Notes: generated by a model from the letters alone, not told the origin. Numbered from the stretch's first letter, positions 1-8,395 are shown. The stretch: 64,000 bases of DNA from Pseudalkalibacillus salsuginis (GCF_021646685.1 NZ_JAKJHW010000001.1:806001-870000), one strand, 5' to 3'. Made by a program: numbers and translations.

Positions 1-41
1 GAACGGTAGTGATGTAGAGGTAAGCAAGTAAAGGAGGGTTT

Positions 42-350
42 ATGCAATCCTTCAGTAATTTAGTCCAAAGTGTGAAGTATGGTAATGATGGCGAGAAAAT
101 AATTTAAAAACATAAAGACAAGGCGTTAGAAATTGTTGGTGAGGGAAGAAGTGCTTTTGCAAAAGTTTGAACAACGAATAAAGTGTTAAAAGTCTTTTTC
201 CCTCCATTTAGTCATCTGGCAAAGGAAGCAGCTGATATATACAGATGTTTACAAGACAATCCATTCTATCCTTGTATAAAACAACCTTTTATGCAAAAAA
301 TAAATGAGAATTTATATAAACTTCTTAGTTTTCAAATATTTCGGAGGTAG
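42..350 (+). pseudogene. remnant of a small serine/threonine-kinase-like protein
   Basis: A good ribosome binding site (AAGGAGGG) precedes an ATG at 42. One reading frame stays recognisable up to a TAG at 348-350 but is broken by in-frame stops at 105-107 (TAA) and 168-170 (TGA). Between and after the stops the frame reads IVGEGRSAFAKV and then KVLKVFFPPFSHLAKEAADIY. That resembles the glycine-rich loop and first beta strands of short kinase-like proteins of Bacillus (YrzF type). The catalytic lobe is absent. The same frame survives across both stops, so nonsense mutation of a once-functional N-terminal piece is likelier than chance. The family assignment is from memory of the motif and is tentative. 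Confidence 0.45.
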
Positions 351-356
351 GTCTGG

Positions 357-488
357 TTGGCAATAGAATTAATAGTACTAGGTGTGTTTATTATTCTAAA
401 TGCTTTTTTTGCAGCGTCAGAAATTGCATTAATTTCGTTAAATGATAACAAAGTGAAAAAGATGGCAGAGGAGGTATTTCTGACCTAA
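357..488 (+). pseudogene. N-terminal remnant of a CNNM/CorC (hemolysin C-like) membrane protein
   Basis: A TTG start at 357, just behind CGGAGGTAGG, opens a 43-codon frame. It reads AIELIVLGVFIILNAFFAAS followed by EIALISLNDNKV, and ends at TAA 486-488. This is the characteristic first transmembrane helix and FFAASEIALI motif of DUF21/CNNM-domain transporters (HlyC/CorC family, normally about 430 residues). Everything after the first helix is missing, so this is a truncated relic. It sits directly behind another relic, so the left edge of the window looks like decayed or rearranged DNA. Confidence 0.6.
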
Positions 489-567
489 GAAATTTCACTT
501 CTCCTTCTTGAAGAAATGCACCCGTTTGTGGAAGAAAGAAAGCTGTCGTACATACAGCTTCTTATTA

Positions 568-1056
568 TTAGGTGTTTACCATGATATTAGCTTGAAACCA
601 AGCTCTGAGTTTTTCGGCAAACACTAAACGTTCAGAGGGATCACTTAAACTACCATGAGTCAGATAAAGATTATCATTGAAATATCTAGGATATACGTGC
701 AGGTGATAATGCCAAACATCCTGACTTCCACCTGGTTCATTGTGTTGTCTTGTTGAGATACCATCACATCCGTAACACTCTTTGAGTGCGAAAGAGACCT
801 GCTGTGATAATTTATGTATCCTTGTGGCTATCTCTAATGGTAAATCAAATATATTCTCATAGTGATTATTCGGTATGATAATCACATGACCTTTATTATT
901 GGGCCACCATAAAGTTGCAATCAATGCAGTTACGTGTTCATCATTATAAATTATATCTTGCTGCTTCGTTTGAACTAATTTGTTTTGTTCGTCCTCTACA
1001 CCTTTAACTACCAGACAAAAAGGACAAGAATAACCAAAAGGCATATGCTTATACAT
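568..1056 (-). CDS. HIT (histidine triad) family protein
   Basis: 162 residues, ATG at 1056 behind TTAGGAGGGAAAATTA. The C-terminal half carries the histidine triad signature WHYHLHVYPRY (about residues 115-125), and the middle carries the family's strand GHVIIIPNNHYENIFDL. A CPFC pair near residue 11 could bind metal, as in some HIT proteins. HIT proteins hydrolyse or transfer nucleotidyl groups, usually on purine nucleotide substrates; the substrate here is unknown. The final HIT residues read H-Y-H-L-H-V-Y, so the triad is complete. It is an intact gene flanked by pseudogenes and not in an obvious operon. Confidence 0.85.
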   Translation of the reverse strand: MYKHMPFGYSCPFCLVVKGVEDEQNKLVQTKQQDIIYNDEHVTALIATLWWPNNKGHVIIIPNNHYENIFDLPLEIATRIHKLSQQVSFALKECYGCDGISTRQHNEPGGSQDVWHYHLHVYPRYFNDNLYLTHGSLSDPSERLVFAEKLRAWFQANIMVNT

Positions 1057-1185
1057 TAATTTTCCCTCCTAAAGTAATATGCTAGTTAAGCTTTCGACAG
1101 TATTTTGCTACTACGGAACAAAGGACGTAATCCAATATTCTTGAATTGAGCCCTTTAGCTGAAGATTATTAAATTAGGGTTTTCT

Positions 1186-1623
1186 TTACAACGGCAAACT
1201 CATAGTAACTGTTCTTACATTAAAGCCCATTTTTTCGTACAACTTAATAGCTTTGTTCCCCGCAAAAGCACTTAAACGCACTTCAGAGTATCCATCTTGC
1301 TTTAAATGGTCAATCGCTGTTTTCATTAAACGTTTAGAAATTCCATATCCCCTAAATTCTTCTATAACAAATAGTTCATAAATAAATCCATTCAATTTAT
1401 CAGTAAACTGGTCTTTACTTTCCCCTAAAAGAATCCAGCCCATTAATTTATCGCCTACTGCTGCTATTAAGTAATAGCTTCCCTTATTCAGAAGTGGTTT
1501 AACTAGTTATTCGATTTTTTCATTAGTAGGTTTTACTTCACCTAATGTGCCATCAAAAACTGCTTCTGGAGAAAGTGTCAAAACCTTTTTAAGTTCCGAA
1601 TCGGTAGGTTTTCGAAAATCCAT
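1186..1623 (-). pseudogene. GNAT acetyltransferase with internal stop
   Basis: From the ATG at 1623 the frame reads MDFRKPTDSELKKVLTLSPE and onward to a TAA at 1507-1509. It resumes in the same frame as ...LLNKGSYYLIAAVGDKLMGW and runs to the end at 1186. The second part holds the acetyl-CoA binding segment (EEFRGYGISKRLMKTAIDHL) and the typical end of GNAT domains (NKAIKLYEKMGF). The intact length would be about 145 residues. A single nonsense codon is the only lesion seen, so a sequencing error cannot be excluded, but the neighbours are also broken. An internal ATG at 1443 would start inside the domain and lack its first strands. Confidence 0.75.
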
Positions 1624-1725
1624 TAATTGAATCAGTCCTTTCAATATCCTTTACCAGTTTAGCATAATATCCAAGACAATATATTCCATTCTCACTCAAC
1701 TAAACGGCCCTAAAATGAAAAGTAA

Positions 1726-1753
1726 GCGCTTATCCTTGTTCCAGGATAGCGCC
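1726..1753. terminator. hairpin between decayed genes
   Basis: GCGCTTATCC and GGATAGCGC flank an 8-base loop, forming a stable stem in an otherwise empty stretch. No long T run follows on either strand, so it may be a relic of a terminator or of a short palindromic repeat rather than an active terminator. Confidence 0.35.
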
Positions 1754-1842
1754 CGATTATTGAAGAACCTATTTAGACAATAGTGTTGTTCTCCTTTTTA
1801 CTGAATAGTACGGATGTAAAGTAAGACAGTTTCTAGTGGTTA

Positions 1843-2061
1843 CTAAATAGGACCCATGGGACCAGTTTTTGTTCTTTTCTTTCTATTTTTATCAAAAATA
1901 ATGGTTGTAAAAAACCCAAGAAAACCTATCCCTAAACAATAAAAGGGGAAATATGAACTCAATGGTGATATAACTTTGATTTCAAAAATATCAAGTATGA
2001 TATATCCAGCAAATCCAATACAACCAAGATAAAACATAAGAATTCCTAACTTACATATCAA
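1843..2061 (-). CDS. small two-helix membrane protein, unrecognised
   Basis: 72 residues from a TTG at 2061. Two hydrophobic segments (about residues 7-25 and 38-54) are joined by a short polar loop, and the tail is basic (KNRKKRTKTGPMGPI). I do not recognise the family. The frame stays open upstream for about 20 codons (ESRDSYCEFEDLKEYKKLP) without an ATG or a convincing ribosome binding site, so the start is uncertain and the gene may be a truncated piece of something longer. It lies in the decayed region. Confidence 0.3.
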   Translation of the reverse strand: MICKLGILMFYLGCIGFAGYIILDIFEIKVISPLSSYFPFYCLGIGFLGFFTTIIFDKNRKKRTKTGPMGPI

Positions 2062-2245
2062 AGGTAACTTCTTATATTCCTTTAAATCTTCAAATTCGCA
2101 GTAGGAGTCTCTTGATTCAAATCATGGGTAACTTACTTATTATTCATAGCATGGACTTAAAAACACTTGAATTTAATAAATATGCTTCTTCAACAGTCTG
2201 GCCAGATCGTCCTACCCCGGCTACTCTCATTAAACCATTAAAAAT

Positions 2246-2283
2246 GGTCAATCAGAAAAGAATCTGATTGACCTTATAATACG
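2246..2283. terminator. hairpin with a tail repeated at the other end of the window
   Basis: GGTCAATCAG and CTGATTGACC form a perfect 10-bp stem around AAAAGAAT, followed by TTATAATACGA. The right arm plus tail recurs almost exactly at 62885-62905. It probably acts as a terminator or is part of a short dispersed repeat; no gene ends immediately before it. Confidence 0.45.
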
Positions 2284-2381
2284 ACCGGGCCAGATTAAGG
2301 AATAGGAAACGATTTTGAGCATAAGAAAAGAATTTAATTCAGATGTATGTTCTTCGCGTTTGAAAGAATTTTATTTAAAAC

Positions 2382-2412
2382 TTGACCCTTACGTGACGTA
2401 ATGGTGTATATA
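2382..2412 (+). promoter_or_regulatory. MerR-type promoter with long spacer and palindromic operator
   Basis: A -35 box TTGACC (2382-2387) and a -10 box TATATA (2407-2412) are separated by 19 bp, longer than the usual 17. The spacer contains the near-perfect palindrome TTACGTGACGTAA (2389-2401). A long spacer with the dyad between the two boxes is the hallmark of promoters activated by MerR-family regulators. A frameshifted MerR gene begins 40 bases downstream, consistent with autoregulation. This element looks intact although the regulator is not. Confidence 0.7.
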
Positions 2413-2453
2413 TTATAGTAACCGGTACAAAATAAATCGCGCGAAATGAGGGG

Positions 2454-2964
2454 GTGATCATTGCAGGTGAAAAGTACTGGAAAGTTGGCGAACTTGCCAG
2501 GTTATCTGGGTTAACGATTCGGACCTTAAGATATTATGATCAAATTGGATTGTTCTCACCATCAGGATATTCTGTTGCTGGATACAGGTTATATAACGAA
2601 TCTGATATTTTCACGCTTGCATCAAATCTTGGCATTAAAGGATCTTGACTTATCCCTTGAAGAAATTAAATCGATTCTATGTGATGACGATTACAATCCA
2701 TTCGAAGTTATATCGATTCAAATGAAGCGCCTTAAAGAAAAAATCAAGATGCAACAGAAGCTTTTAAAAGAATTACAAAATGTATCAAGCTTAATGGAAA
2801 TGGAAGAGTCATCTGTTGAGGATTTAACAAAATTATTAGGGATGATGAAACAGAGACATGAAAAATATTTTATTGAACGGCGAACAAGTATGGAGCACCA
2901 TCTCGAAAAGCTTGGCGACTTCCTCGATAAGCACACGAAAAATCAATGCAAAGAAGAGGAGTAA
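2454..2964 (+). pseudogene. MerR-family regulator (BmrR/TipA-like) disrupted by a frameshift
   Basis: The first frame (GTG at 2454) encodes the winged helix: WKVGELARLSGLTIRTLRYY, then QIGLF and GYRLYNESDIFTL. At about 2619 the natural continuation (HQILALKDLDLSLEEIKSIL) is in the next frame, so one extra G is present around CTTGCATCAA. The second frame runs on as a coiled-coil dimerisation helix (MKRLKEKIKMQQKLLKELQ) to 2964. Joined, the protein would be about 170 residues with a short C-terminal effector region. It overlaps by a few bases the following AHSA1-type gene, a common pairing of MerR regulators with small ligand-binding proteins. Either a real pseudogene or a single-base read error; the broken neighbour favours decay. 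Confidence 0.75.
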
Positions 2965-3291
2965 ATGATGAATAAACGATTTGTAACACACGATACATTT
3001 GTCATTGAAAGGACATATGACGCCTCACCTGCATAGGTGTTCGCTGCTTGGTCCAATCGTGAAACCAAGAAAAATTGGTTTCAGAAGGCTAACGAGTTCG
3101 ATTTTCGAGTTGGCGGGCGAGAGAGCATGAAGATTGGACCACCCGGCGGACCGATCTTCACTTTTGCAGCCCGTTATCAGGAAATCGTTCCTGATCAGCG
3201 TATTGTCTATTCCTATACCATGGATTTGGATGAAATACGGATATTGGCTTCCATGACAACAGTGGAGTTCAAACATAGTAGCGGTTTCCGT
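2965..3291 (+). pseudogene. AHSA1/SRPBCC-type protein with internal stop and lost C-terminus
   Basis: From ATGATG at 2965 the frame reads NKRFVTHDTFVIERTYDASP, an alanine codon, then TAG (3034-3036). It resumes as VFAAWSNRETKKNWFQKANE, FRVGGRES, FTFAARYQEIVPDQRIVYSY and MTTVEFKHSSG. This is the classic order of AHSA1 (activator of Hsp90 ATPase homologue) proteins of the START-like fold. After about 3290 the recognisable C-terminal helix is missing and the frame runs to an unrelated stop at 3358-3360. It directly follows the MerR remnant and probably formed an operon with it before decay. Confidence 0.75.
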
Positions 3292-3377
3292 TATGATCCC
3301 CCGCTGGATTTAATATGCAGTCCATGGCCGGTTGCCCCTTATCGTTCGGGCATTTTTTGATATGAAAATCAGGGTAG

Positions 3378-3554
3378 ATTGGTCATAAAGCTCGTTCATT
3401 TATTGGTGAGTTCACTCGTATAGATCAGGGCTTTCAATTTAATCCCTTATATTTTCTGGATATTGAAAAAGGAAAACAAAAAACAAAAGAAATGCGTAAA
3501 CTTCCTAAAGATTTGAAAAGAACTGAGACTTCGGTCCGTAAGGAGGAAAAACAT
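3378..3554 (+). pseudogene. unrecognised C-terminal gene fragment fused in frame to peptidase E
   Basis: A frame opens right after a TAG at 3375-3377 and stays open into the peptidase gene. It encodes GHKARSFIGEFTRIDQGFQF followed by LYFLDIEKGKQKTKEMRKLP. The composition looks like real protein rather than noise, and it has no start of its own except an ATG at 3492 within it. I do not recognise the family. It is probably the tail of a lost gene joined at a rearrangement point beside the AHSA1 remnant. Translation of the peptidase most likely starts at 3555 instead. Confidence 0.35.
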
Positions 3555-4271
3555 ATGTCGCATAATTATTTGGAGGATTCCAAGTCCTCGGAGACGTTTG
3601 GAATGAAATTTCTGCTAACTTCCGCGGGCGTCAATAACTCGACTATCCACAACGAGCTGGTTGACATGCTGGGCAAGCCGATCGCCGACTCCAACGCTCT
3701 GTGCATACCTACCGCGATGTACGGACACCCCTGGGTCGGTCCCGGCGTCAAAGCCTGGCAGTTCATCAGCGGGAATTCCGAGAATCCCATGGTCGACCTG
3801 GGCTGGAAGTCTGTCGGCGTTCTAGAGCTCACAGCGCTGCCAAGCATCGACGAAGACCGTTGGGTGCCTCTTGTCCGGGAGACGGACGTCCTGCTGGTGG
3901 CGGGAGGCGACGCCCTCTACCTGTACCACTGGATGCGGCAATCCGGGCTGGCAGACCTCTTGCCATCACTGGATGCAGTCTATGTGGGAATGAGCGCTGG
4001 GAGCATGGTGATGGCCCCGAATATCGGTGAAGAATTCGTAGGCTGGCGTCCGCCCACAGGGGGAGATAAAACACTTGGGCTGGTGGATTTTGCGTTGTTT
4101 CCTCACCTAGATCACGAGATGTTACCGGACAATACCTTGGCCAATGCAGAAAAGTGGGCAGCCGGTGTCTCAGTGCCAGGGTACGCGATTGACGATCAGA
4201 CGGCCATCAAAGTGACCGATGGGGCCGTTGAAGTTGTTTCCGAGGGGCAATGGAAGCTGTTCACCCCTTAA
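3555..4271 (+). CDS. peptidase E-like protein (family S51)
   Basis: 238 residues from ATG 3555, chosen because AAGGAGG lies eight bases upstream; an upstream in-frame ATG at 3492 has no such site. The protein opens with FLLTSAGVNN. It carries DVLLVAGGDALYLY and the nucleophile elbow GMSAGSMVM, the serine motif of S51 dipeptidase E enzymes, which cleave N-terminal aspartyl dipeptides in the cytoplasm. The stretch from about 3600 to 4270 is visibly GC-rich with G/C third positions, unlike the A/T-rich neighbours, while its first ~20 codons look local. That suggests recent acquisition from a higher-GC donor. A strong terminator lies downstream (4415-4460). Confidence 0.85.
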   Translation: MSHNYLEDSKSSETFGMKFLLTSAGVNNSTIHNELVDMLGKPIADSNALCIPTAMYGHPWVGPGVKAWQFISGNSENPMVDLGWKSVGVLELTALPSIDEDRWVPLVRETDVLLVAGGDALYLYHWMRQSGLADLLPSLDAVYVGMSAGSMVMAPNIGEEFVGWRPPTGGDKTLGLVDFALFPHLDHEMLPDNTLANAEKWAAGVSVPGYAIDDQTAIKVTDGAVEVVSEGQWKLFTP

Positions 4272-4414
4272 TACCGATAGGGTCAGCCGATTCGCTCGCG
4301 GTCTTTCCTTTGTGACTGAAATGGGGTGGAGCTGAAGAGTTAATCAAAGTTTAGATTCAAACTGGGGTATCACCAGCAAAACGCGAATTTACAACGTTAA
4401 GGAAATTTCAAAAT

Positions 4415-4461
4415 AAAAAGCCCAATTTTTCAGCATTAAAATTGAGAAATTGGGCTTTTTC
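4415..4461. terminator. bidirectional terminator
   Basis: AAAAAGCCCAATTT and AAATTGGGCTTTTT form a long perfect stem with A run on one side and T run on the other. It lies between the peptidase E gene (+) and the methyltransferase gene (-), so it can stop both convergent transcripts. The rest of the 4272-4584 gap holds nothing else I can see. Confidence 0.85.
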
Positions 4462-4584
4462 GTTACTCAAGAAAAGCGCCCTATTACGGAAGATTGAAAA
4501 TGCGAATGAGCTGTAAAATGGCTTCTAAGTTATTTCACTAACGTTCTCCGTTAGCTTAACGATGAAAAGCCGTTATCTCCATTG

Positions 4585-5391
4585 TCAATCTATTCGACGG
4601 GCGACATGGAGAACAGCGCCCCAGTGGCGGCGAACCGACTTTTCTGGACGACTATTAAGGCGAACTCGGATTTCGTTGAAGAGTTTGTCGCGTTTCCGTT
4701 CCTCCATAAGTATGTGCCCGGAGAAAGTTTCAAGGAGTTTAATGTACTCGTCAACATGATAAATGCGCTCCCAATCGAAATGTCGTATGTGAACAACCTC
4801 AAAAAGGCCGCTTTTCACAATCTCATCTCTTTGCTCGTGAAGTTCCCCTGGTCTTGTCCAATCGTTGTTGTCTACCGATATACCTTCGCCGATCTCATAG
4901 TAAACGGTTTGAATTTCACGGAAGAATGGGTCTCCATCGTCTGGAAAAACGTGATCTGCGTTCCAAAATGCCAGGTGTCCTCCGGGACGAAGGACCTGCC
5001 ATGCCTTAATGTACCGAACTTCGGGATCAACCCATTTCCAAGCGGTTGCAGCGAATATCAGATCAAACCTCTTCTCCGCCTCCGGTTGCCAGTCTTCGAA
5101 GCTCACGTTGATTATGTCAACGTCCATTCCGACAAGGTTTTGACGGGCAACTGCAGCGAGCTCAGCGCCAAGTTCTATGCACGTGATTTTAAATCCGCGC
5201 TTGGCTAACGGGAGAGTAGCCTTTCCTGTAGCACAACCCACTTCCAACAAACGATCACCTGGATTCAAATTTGTCGCATGGATTAAATCATCGAACAATT
5301 CTTCCGGGTAATCCGGACGCGCCTGCTGATAAATATTCGCGGCTTGTTCAAATGACTCACGCAATTTTTTATTATCATTCTTCGAGTTCAT
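4585..5391 (-). CDS. class I SAM-dependent methyltransferase
   Basis: 268 residues, ATG at 5391 behind AAGGAGGTATT. The Rossmann motif I is clear at about residues 48-56 (LLEVGCATGKAT), followed by CIELGAELAAVARQNL (motif II acidic end) and FDLIFAATAWKWVDPE (motif IV region). This is the layout of type 11/12 small-molecule methyltransferases, with a C-terminal substrate-lid region (DWTRPGELHEQRDEIV). The substrate cannot be read from the sequence. It is a single gene; upstream (5392-5936) there is no divergent partner. Confidence 0.85.
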   Translation of the reverse strand: MNSKNDNKKLRESFEQAANIYQQARPDYPEELFDDLIHATNLNPGDRLLEVGCATGKATLPLAKRGFKITCIELGAELAAVARQNLVGMDVDIINVSFEDWQPEAEKRFDLIFAATAWKWVDPEVRYIKAWQVLRPGGHLAFWNADHVFPDDGDPFFREIQTVYYEIGEGISVDNNDWTRPGELHEQRDEIVKSGLFEVVHIRHFDWERIYHVDEYIKLLETFSGHILMEERKRDKLFNEIRVRLNSRPEKSVRRHWGAVLHVARRID

Positions 5392-5678
5392 AATACCTCC
5401 TTATACTCAACTTCATTTTGGATAACTTTGGGTTTCACGATATAAAGTAATTCTGCTCTGCGTTGTAATTAGGGTATCCTGCTTCGTTAGTTAAGTGTAA
5501 CACTTCACAAACAATCTTAAATCAGTATTCTTACACTTCCTGTTTCCTCAAAAATATGACCCTTTTCTGGAACAACATAGAAATTCAATATGCACCCTTC
5601 AAAACCCTTTTTCACTTAGCAGTATGATTCTTTGTATATAAATAATGAGTTTTTCTTATATCTTTGTACTGCATTAAA

Positions 5679-5705
5679 AAGACGAACAAAGAGTTCGTCT
5701 TAATA
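5679..5705 (-). terminator. terminator downstream of liaR
   Basis: AAGACGAAC and GTTCGTCTT form a perfect 9-bp stem with a 5-base loop. On the - strand it is followed by TTTTT. It lies about 235 bases beyond liaR and is the nearest good terminator. A weaker pair, ACCGATCC/GGATCGGT (about 5832-5873), lies in between with a long loop. Nothing else is evident in 5392-5936. Confidence 0.55.
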
Positions 5706-5936
5706 AAAATGAATTTGAGTTGGCACAAATTTGGCACGAAGCAAAATTCACAAAAATAACCCTCGGAATAATCATTGTTATACCAAGGGTTATTGGATGT
5801 CATCCGATTGAACCTTCCATCTTTTAAATAATAGACCGATCCAGACACAGAATGATTTCAATGTCCCGGATCGGTTTTTCCATATGAATGGTTGCCTTTG
5901 TTGCGATAATTTCCAATCTTATCGTAATTACAAAAT

Positions 5937-6599
5937 TCACAACAGCCCCTTCCCTCCATCACCTGAAAGGTTGTGGCGATTCGCGTAAATAGCTGCCAGT
6001 GTACGGTCTGAGACATCAAGTTTACTGAGGACGTTACTGACGTGGGTTTTGACCGTCTTGATTCCGATAAATAACGTATCCCCGATTTCTTGATTGGTTT
6101 TCCCTTCCCCAATTAGCGATAGCACTTCAAGCTCTCTTTTCGTCAACTCATGGTGAGGGAGAGATTCCTTTGATCGGAACCTATTCATCATTTTCTGAGC
6201 GACCTTGGATTCAATCACTGATTCACCAGCATAAGCTTTTTTGATCGTCTTGGTAATTTCATCTGCTGAAGCGGTTTTCAAAACGTAACTGAATGCACCT
6301 GCTTCAATAGCCGGAAAGACCTGTTCGTCATCATAAAAACTTGTAAGAATGATAATTTTACAATCCGGATGAAGTTTGATGACTTCCTTTGTCGCTTCAA
6401 TTCCGTTCCCATTCTCCATGATCAGGTCCATCAGGACGATATCTGGCTCCAGATCTTTCAACTTTTTAACCGCTTCACTTCCGCTTGCTGCTTCACCAAT
6501 GATTTCAAATGATGGATCCGTCAACAAATAAGAGATCAATCCCCTTCTTACCATTTCATGATCATCTACTAAAAAAAGTTTAATTTGACTGTCCAACAT
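5937..6599 (-). CDS. liaR: two-component response regulator LiaR (NarL family)
   Basis: 220 residues. The receiver domain starts KLFLVDDHEMVRRGL, with acidic pocket D12-D13 and phospho-acceptor D58 in IVLMDLIM, and K about 108 in VLKTASADEI. The C-terminal LuxR-type helix-turn-helix reads LTKRELEVLSLIGEGKTNQE and IKTVKTHVSNVL. Start chosen at ATG 6599 because AAAGGGG lies six bases before it, inside the end of liaS; the overlap implies translational coupling. In Bacillus LiaR activates the response to lipid II-interacting antibiotics and other envelope stress. The target genes liaIH are not in this window. Confidence 0.88.
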   Translation of the reverse strand: MLDSQIKLFLVDDHEMVRRGLISYLLTDPSFEIIGEAASGSEAVKKLKDLEPDIVLMDLIMENGNGIEATKEVIKLHPDCKIIILTSFYDDEQVFPAIEAGAFSYVLKTASADEITKTIKKAYAGESVIESKVAQKMMNRFRSKESLPHHELTKRELEVLSLIGEGKTNQEIGDTLFIGIKTVKTHVSNVLSKLDVSDRTLAAIYANRHNLSGDGGKGLL

Positions 6600-7641
6600 G
6601 TTCATCCCCTTTACCAATTGGAACCCTGACGTCAATAGCAGTCCCTTGCCCTTTAGCAGTTGTAATCGAAAAAGTTCCGCCGATGTCATCACAGCGCTCC
6701 TGCATCGTTTTCAGTCCGTAAGAAGTCTTTTTCTTTTGGTTCAGATCGAAGCCAACCCCGTTATCACGTAAATGTATACGGATATGTTTCTGAATGCTAT
6801 CTAGTTTGACTGTAATTTTACTTGCTTGAGAGTGTCGGAGCGCATTTGCAAGACCTTCTTGCATCAACCTGAAAAGATGGTCTTCAATTCCGCGTGATAC
6901 ATCAGGGATCTCATCGATTTCCGAATGGATTTCAATCCCCGATTTTTGTTGAAGCTCATTCACCAGTTCCTGGATTCCACTATGTAATTTTTCCCCTGAC
7001 AGGTCGATCGGCCGTAAATGAAGAAGCAGCGCCCTCATTTCTCCCTGGGCTTTGTTGGCCATTTCAACGACTTGTTCCAACTGACTTTTTGCCCGGCCAG
7101 GGTGTCTTTCAAATAACTTCAATGCTGCTGAGGACATCATATTCAAAGCGAACAACTGCTGACTAACAGCATCATGCAGATCCCGTGCCAGACGTTGTCG
7201 CTCTTCAATCGTTGCAGCTGTATGGGCTTTTTCGGCATACTCAGCCTTTTCGTTAGCAAGCTTTTGTAAGGATTGGACTTGTTTTTTGATCTTATCAGAA
7301 AGCTGATTGATTTCTGCAGAAATGATCCCTACCTCATCATCCTCTCCATCACTGATCCGATAATCATAATTTCCGCGGGATAGTTTAGTAATTCCTACTG
7401 AAATCTCATTCAAACGATTGATCAGGGTTTGCCCTTTTCGTAAACTGAAGTAGATCCCTAACATGAAAGAAAGGACAAATACACCAATAGAGACCAAGAG
7501 GCTGATCACGATCCGATCAGCCGCCGGGTAAAGAATATAGAGGATTTGAAAAAGGATGAAGATTAAGACGGTCGTATAGACCGAGTTCAATAAATGTGTT
7601 CGATAAAACAGTCTCCTGATTCCATTCTGGTTCTGGCTCAT
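6580..7641 (-). CDS. liaS: sensor histidine kinase LiaS
   Basis: 353 residues. Two membrane helices (about 20-40 and 46-66) bound a short extracytoplasmic loop, as in intramembrane-sensing kinases. A HAMP region follows (about 68-120), then the HisKA_3 box with phospho-acceptor H156 in ERQRLARDLHDAVSQQLFAL. The HATPase domain has EGLANALRHSQAS (N box) and LRDNGVGFD (G1). It follows liaF by 13 bases and overlaps liaR by about 20. LiaS senses cell-envelope perturbation with LiaF as its inhibitor. I see no missing catalytic residues. Confidence 0.88.
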   Translation of the reverse strand: MSQNQNGIRRLFYRTHLLNSVYTTVLIFILFQILYILYPAADRIVISLLVSIGVFVLSFMLGIYFSLRKGQTLINRLNEISVGITKLSRGNYDYRISDGEDDEVGIISAEINQLSDKIKKQVQSLQKLANEKAEYAEKAHTAATIEERQRLARDLHDAVSQQLFALNMMSSAALKLFERHPGRAKSQLEQVVEMANKAQGEMRALLLHLRPIDLSGEKLHSGIQELVNELQQKSGIEIHSEIDEIPDVSRGIEDHLFRLMQEGLANALRHSQASKITVKLDSIQKHIRIHLRDNGVGFDLNQKKKTSYGLKTMQERCDDIGGTFSITTAKGQGTAIDVRVPIGKGDEHVGQSN

Positions 7642-7654
7642 AACGATCGTCTCC

Positions 7655-8395
7655 CTAGACCCGGTTAATTTTCAAATCCAACACTTGGAACCTGAAGTCG
7701 AAAGTCAGCTTCCTCGTTGCCTCGTCATAACCTTCTGTCTTATACTTCGCTTCCTTCATCAAACCGTCCTTTTTATAGTTACCAATCTTGATATCCCCAA
7801 CCTTCGTGTTAGACGTTACAGAAAACTCGACATCCTCAGGAATCAAGATCTTTATATCACCTACCCAGCCCGATAATTGAATGATCGTTTCTTTATCAGG
7901 TATGAAGGCCCTGGTATAATCAAAATCAAAATCAGCGACACCATTCCATTCATCCAAATCTTCAACATGCCAATTATCATGCTTCATGGAGACATCGGTG
8001 ACGAAATTACTCTTCGAATGTTTTTTTTTCTTTTTTATCGTTGCTCCCGGCCTTCTTCCCCAAAGCATCCGGATTCCGATATAGACCAATAATAATGGCC
8101 ATAAATTGATAATTTGTTCAAACTGGAAATCCATGAATCCCAACCGATCACTGACAAGCAATCCACCAATAACAGATAGGAACAAGCCCATAAACCAACT
8201 GCCCCGACGTCCTCTTGTAAAAACAGCCTCCAGTAACCATTTTAATCCTAACAATAAGATGACAAATGGATATAAAAAGAAAAATGCTTCATTTACATTC
8301 ATTGAAACAATTCCTAAATTGACAAGCAGCAACATGACCCCTATCAACACGAAGATCACTGCTACTACAAATTGGCCACCAGATTTCAACTTCAT
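7655..8395 (-). CDS. liaF: LiaF-type negative regulator, cell-wall stress sensing
   Basis: 246 residues from ATG 8395; a GTG four codons upstream is possible, but AAAGGTG is better placed for the ATG. The N-terminal half has about four hydrophobic helices (FVVAVIFVLIGVMLLLVNLG; FFFLYPFVILLLGLKWLL; GLFLSVIGGLLVS; LWPLLLVYIGIRML). The C-terminal cytoplasmic domain carries the family's DFDYTRAFIPDKETIIQLSG and VGDIKILIPEDVEFS pattern (DUF2154/LiaF). In Bacillus LiaF keeps LiaS in check until envelope stress. It is the first gene of liaF-liaS-liaR. A 16-bp palindrome lies 85 bp upstream (8477-8492). Confidence 0.85.
   Translation of the reverse strand: MKLKSGGQFVVAVIFVLIGVMLLLVNLGIVSMNVNEAFFFLYPFVILLLGLKWLLEAVFTRGRRGSWFMGLFLSVIGGLLVSDRLGFMDFQFEQIINLWPLLLVYIGIRMLWGRRPGATIKKKKKHSKSNFVTDVSMKHDNWHVEDLDEWNGVADFDFDYTRAFIPDKETIIQLSGWVGDIKILIPEDVEFSVTSNTKVGDIKIGNYKKDGLMKEAKYKTEGYDEATRKLTFDFRFQVLDLKINRV

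Noticed and set aside
3037-3360. Independent gene starting at GTG 3037
   Set aside because: It is the part of the AHSA1 gene after the in-frame TAG. There is no ribosome binding site, and the conserved N-terminus lies upstream of the stop.
4582-5208. A 208-codon + strand frame opposite the methyltransferase
   Set aside because: It mirrors the methyltransferase, which has a full SAM motif and a strong ribosome binding site.
5735-5770. GGCACAAATTTGGCACGAAG resembling the 3' end of an integrase gene or an attachment site
   Set aside because: There is no integrase motif, no duplicated att core and no adjacent mobile genes. The similarity is only a word match from memory.
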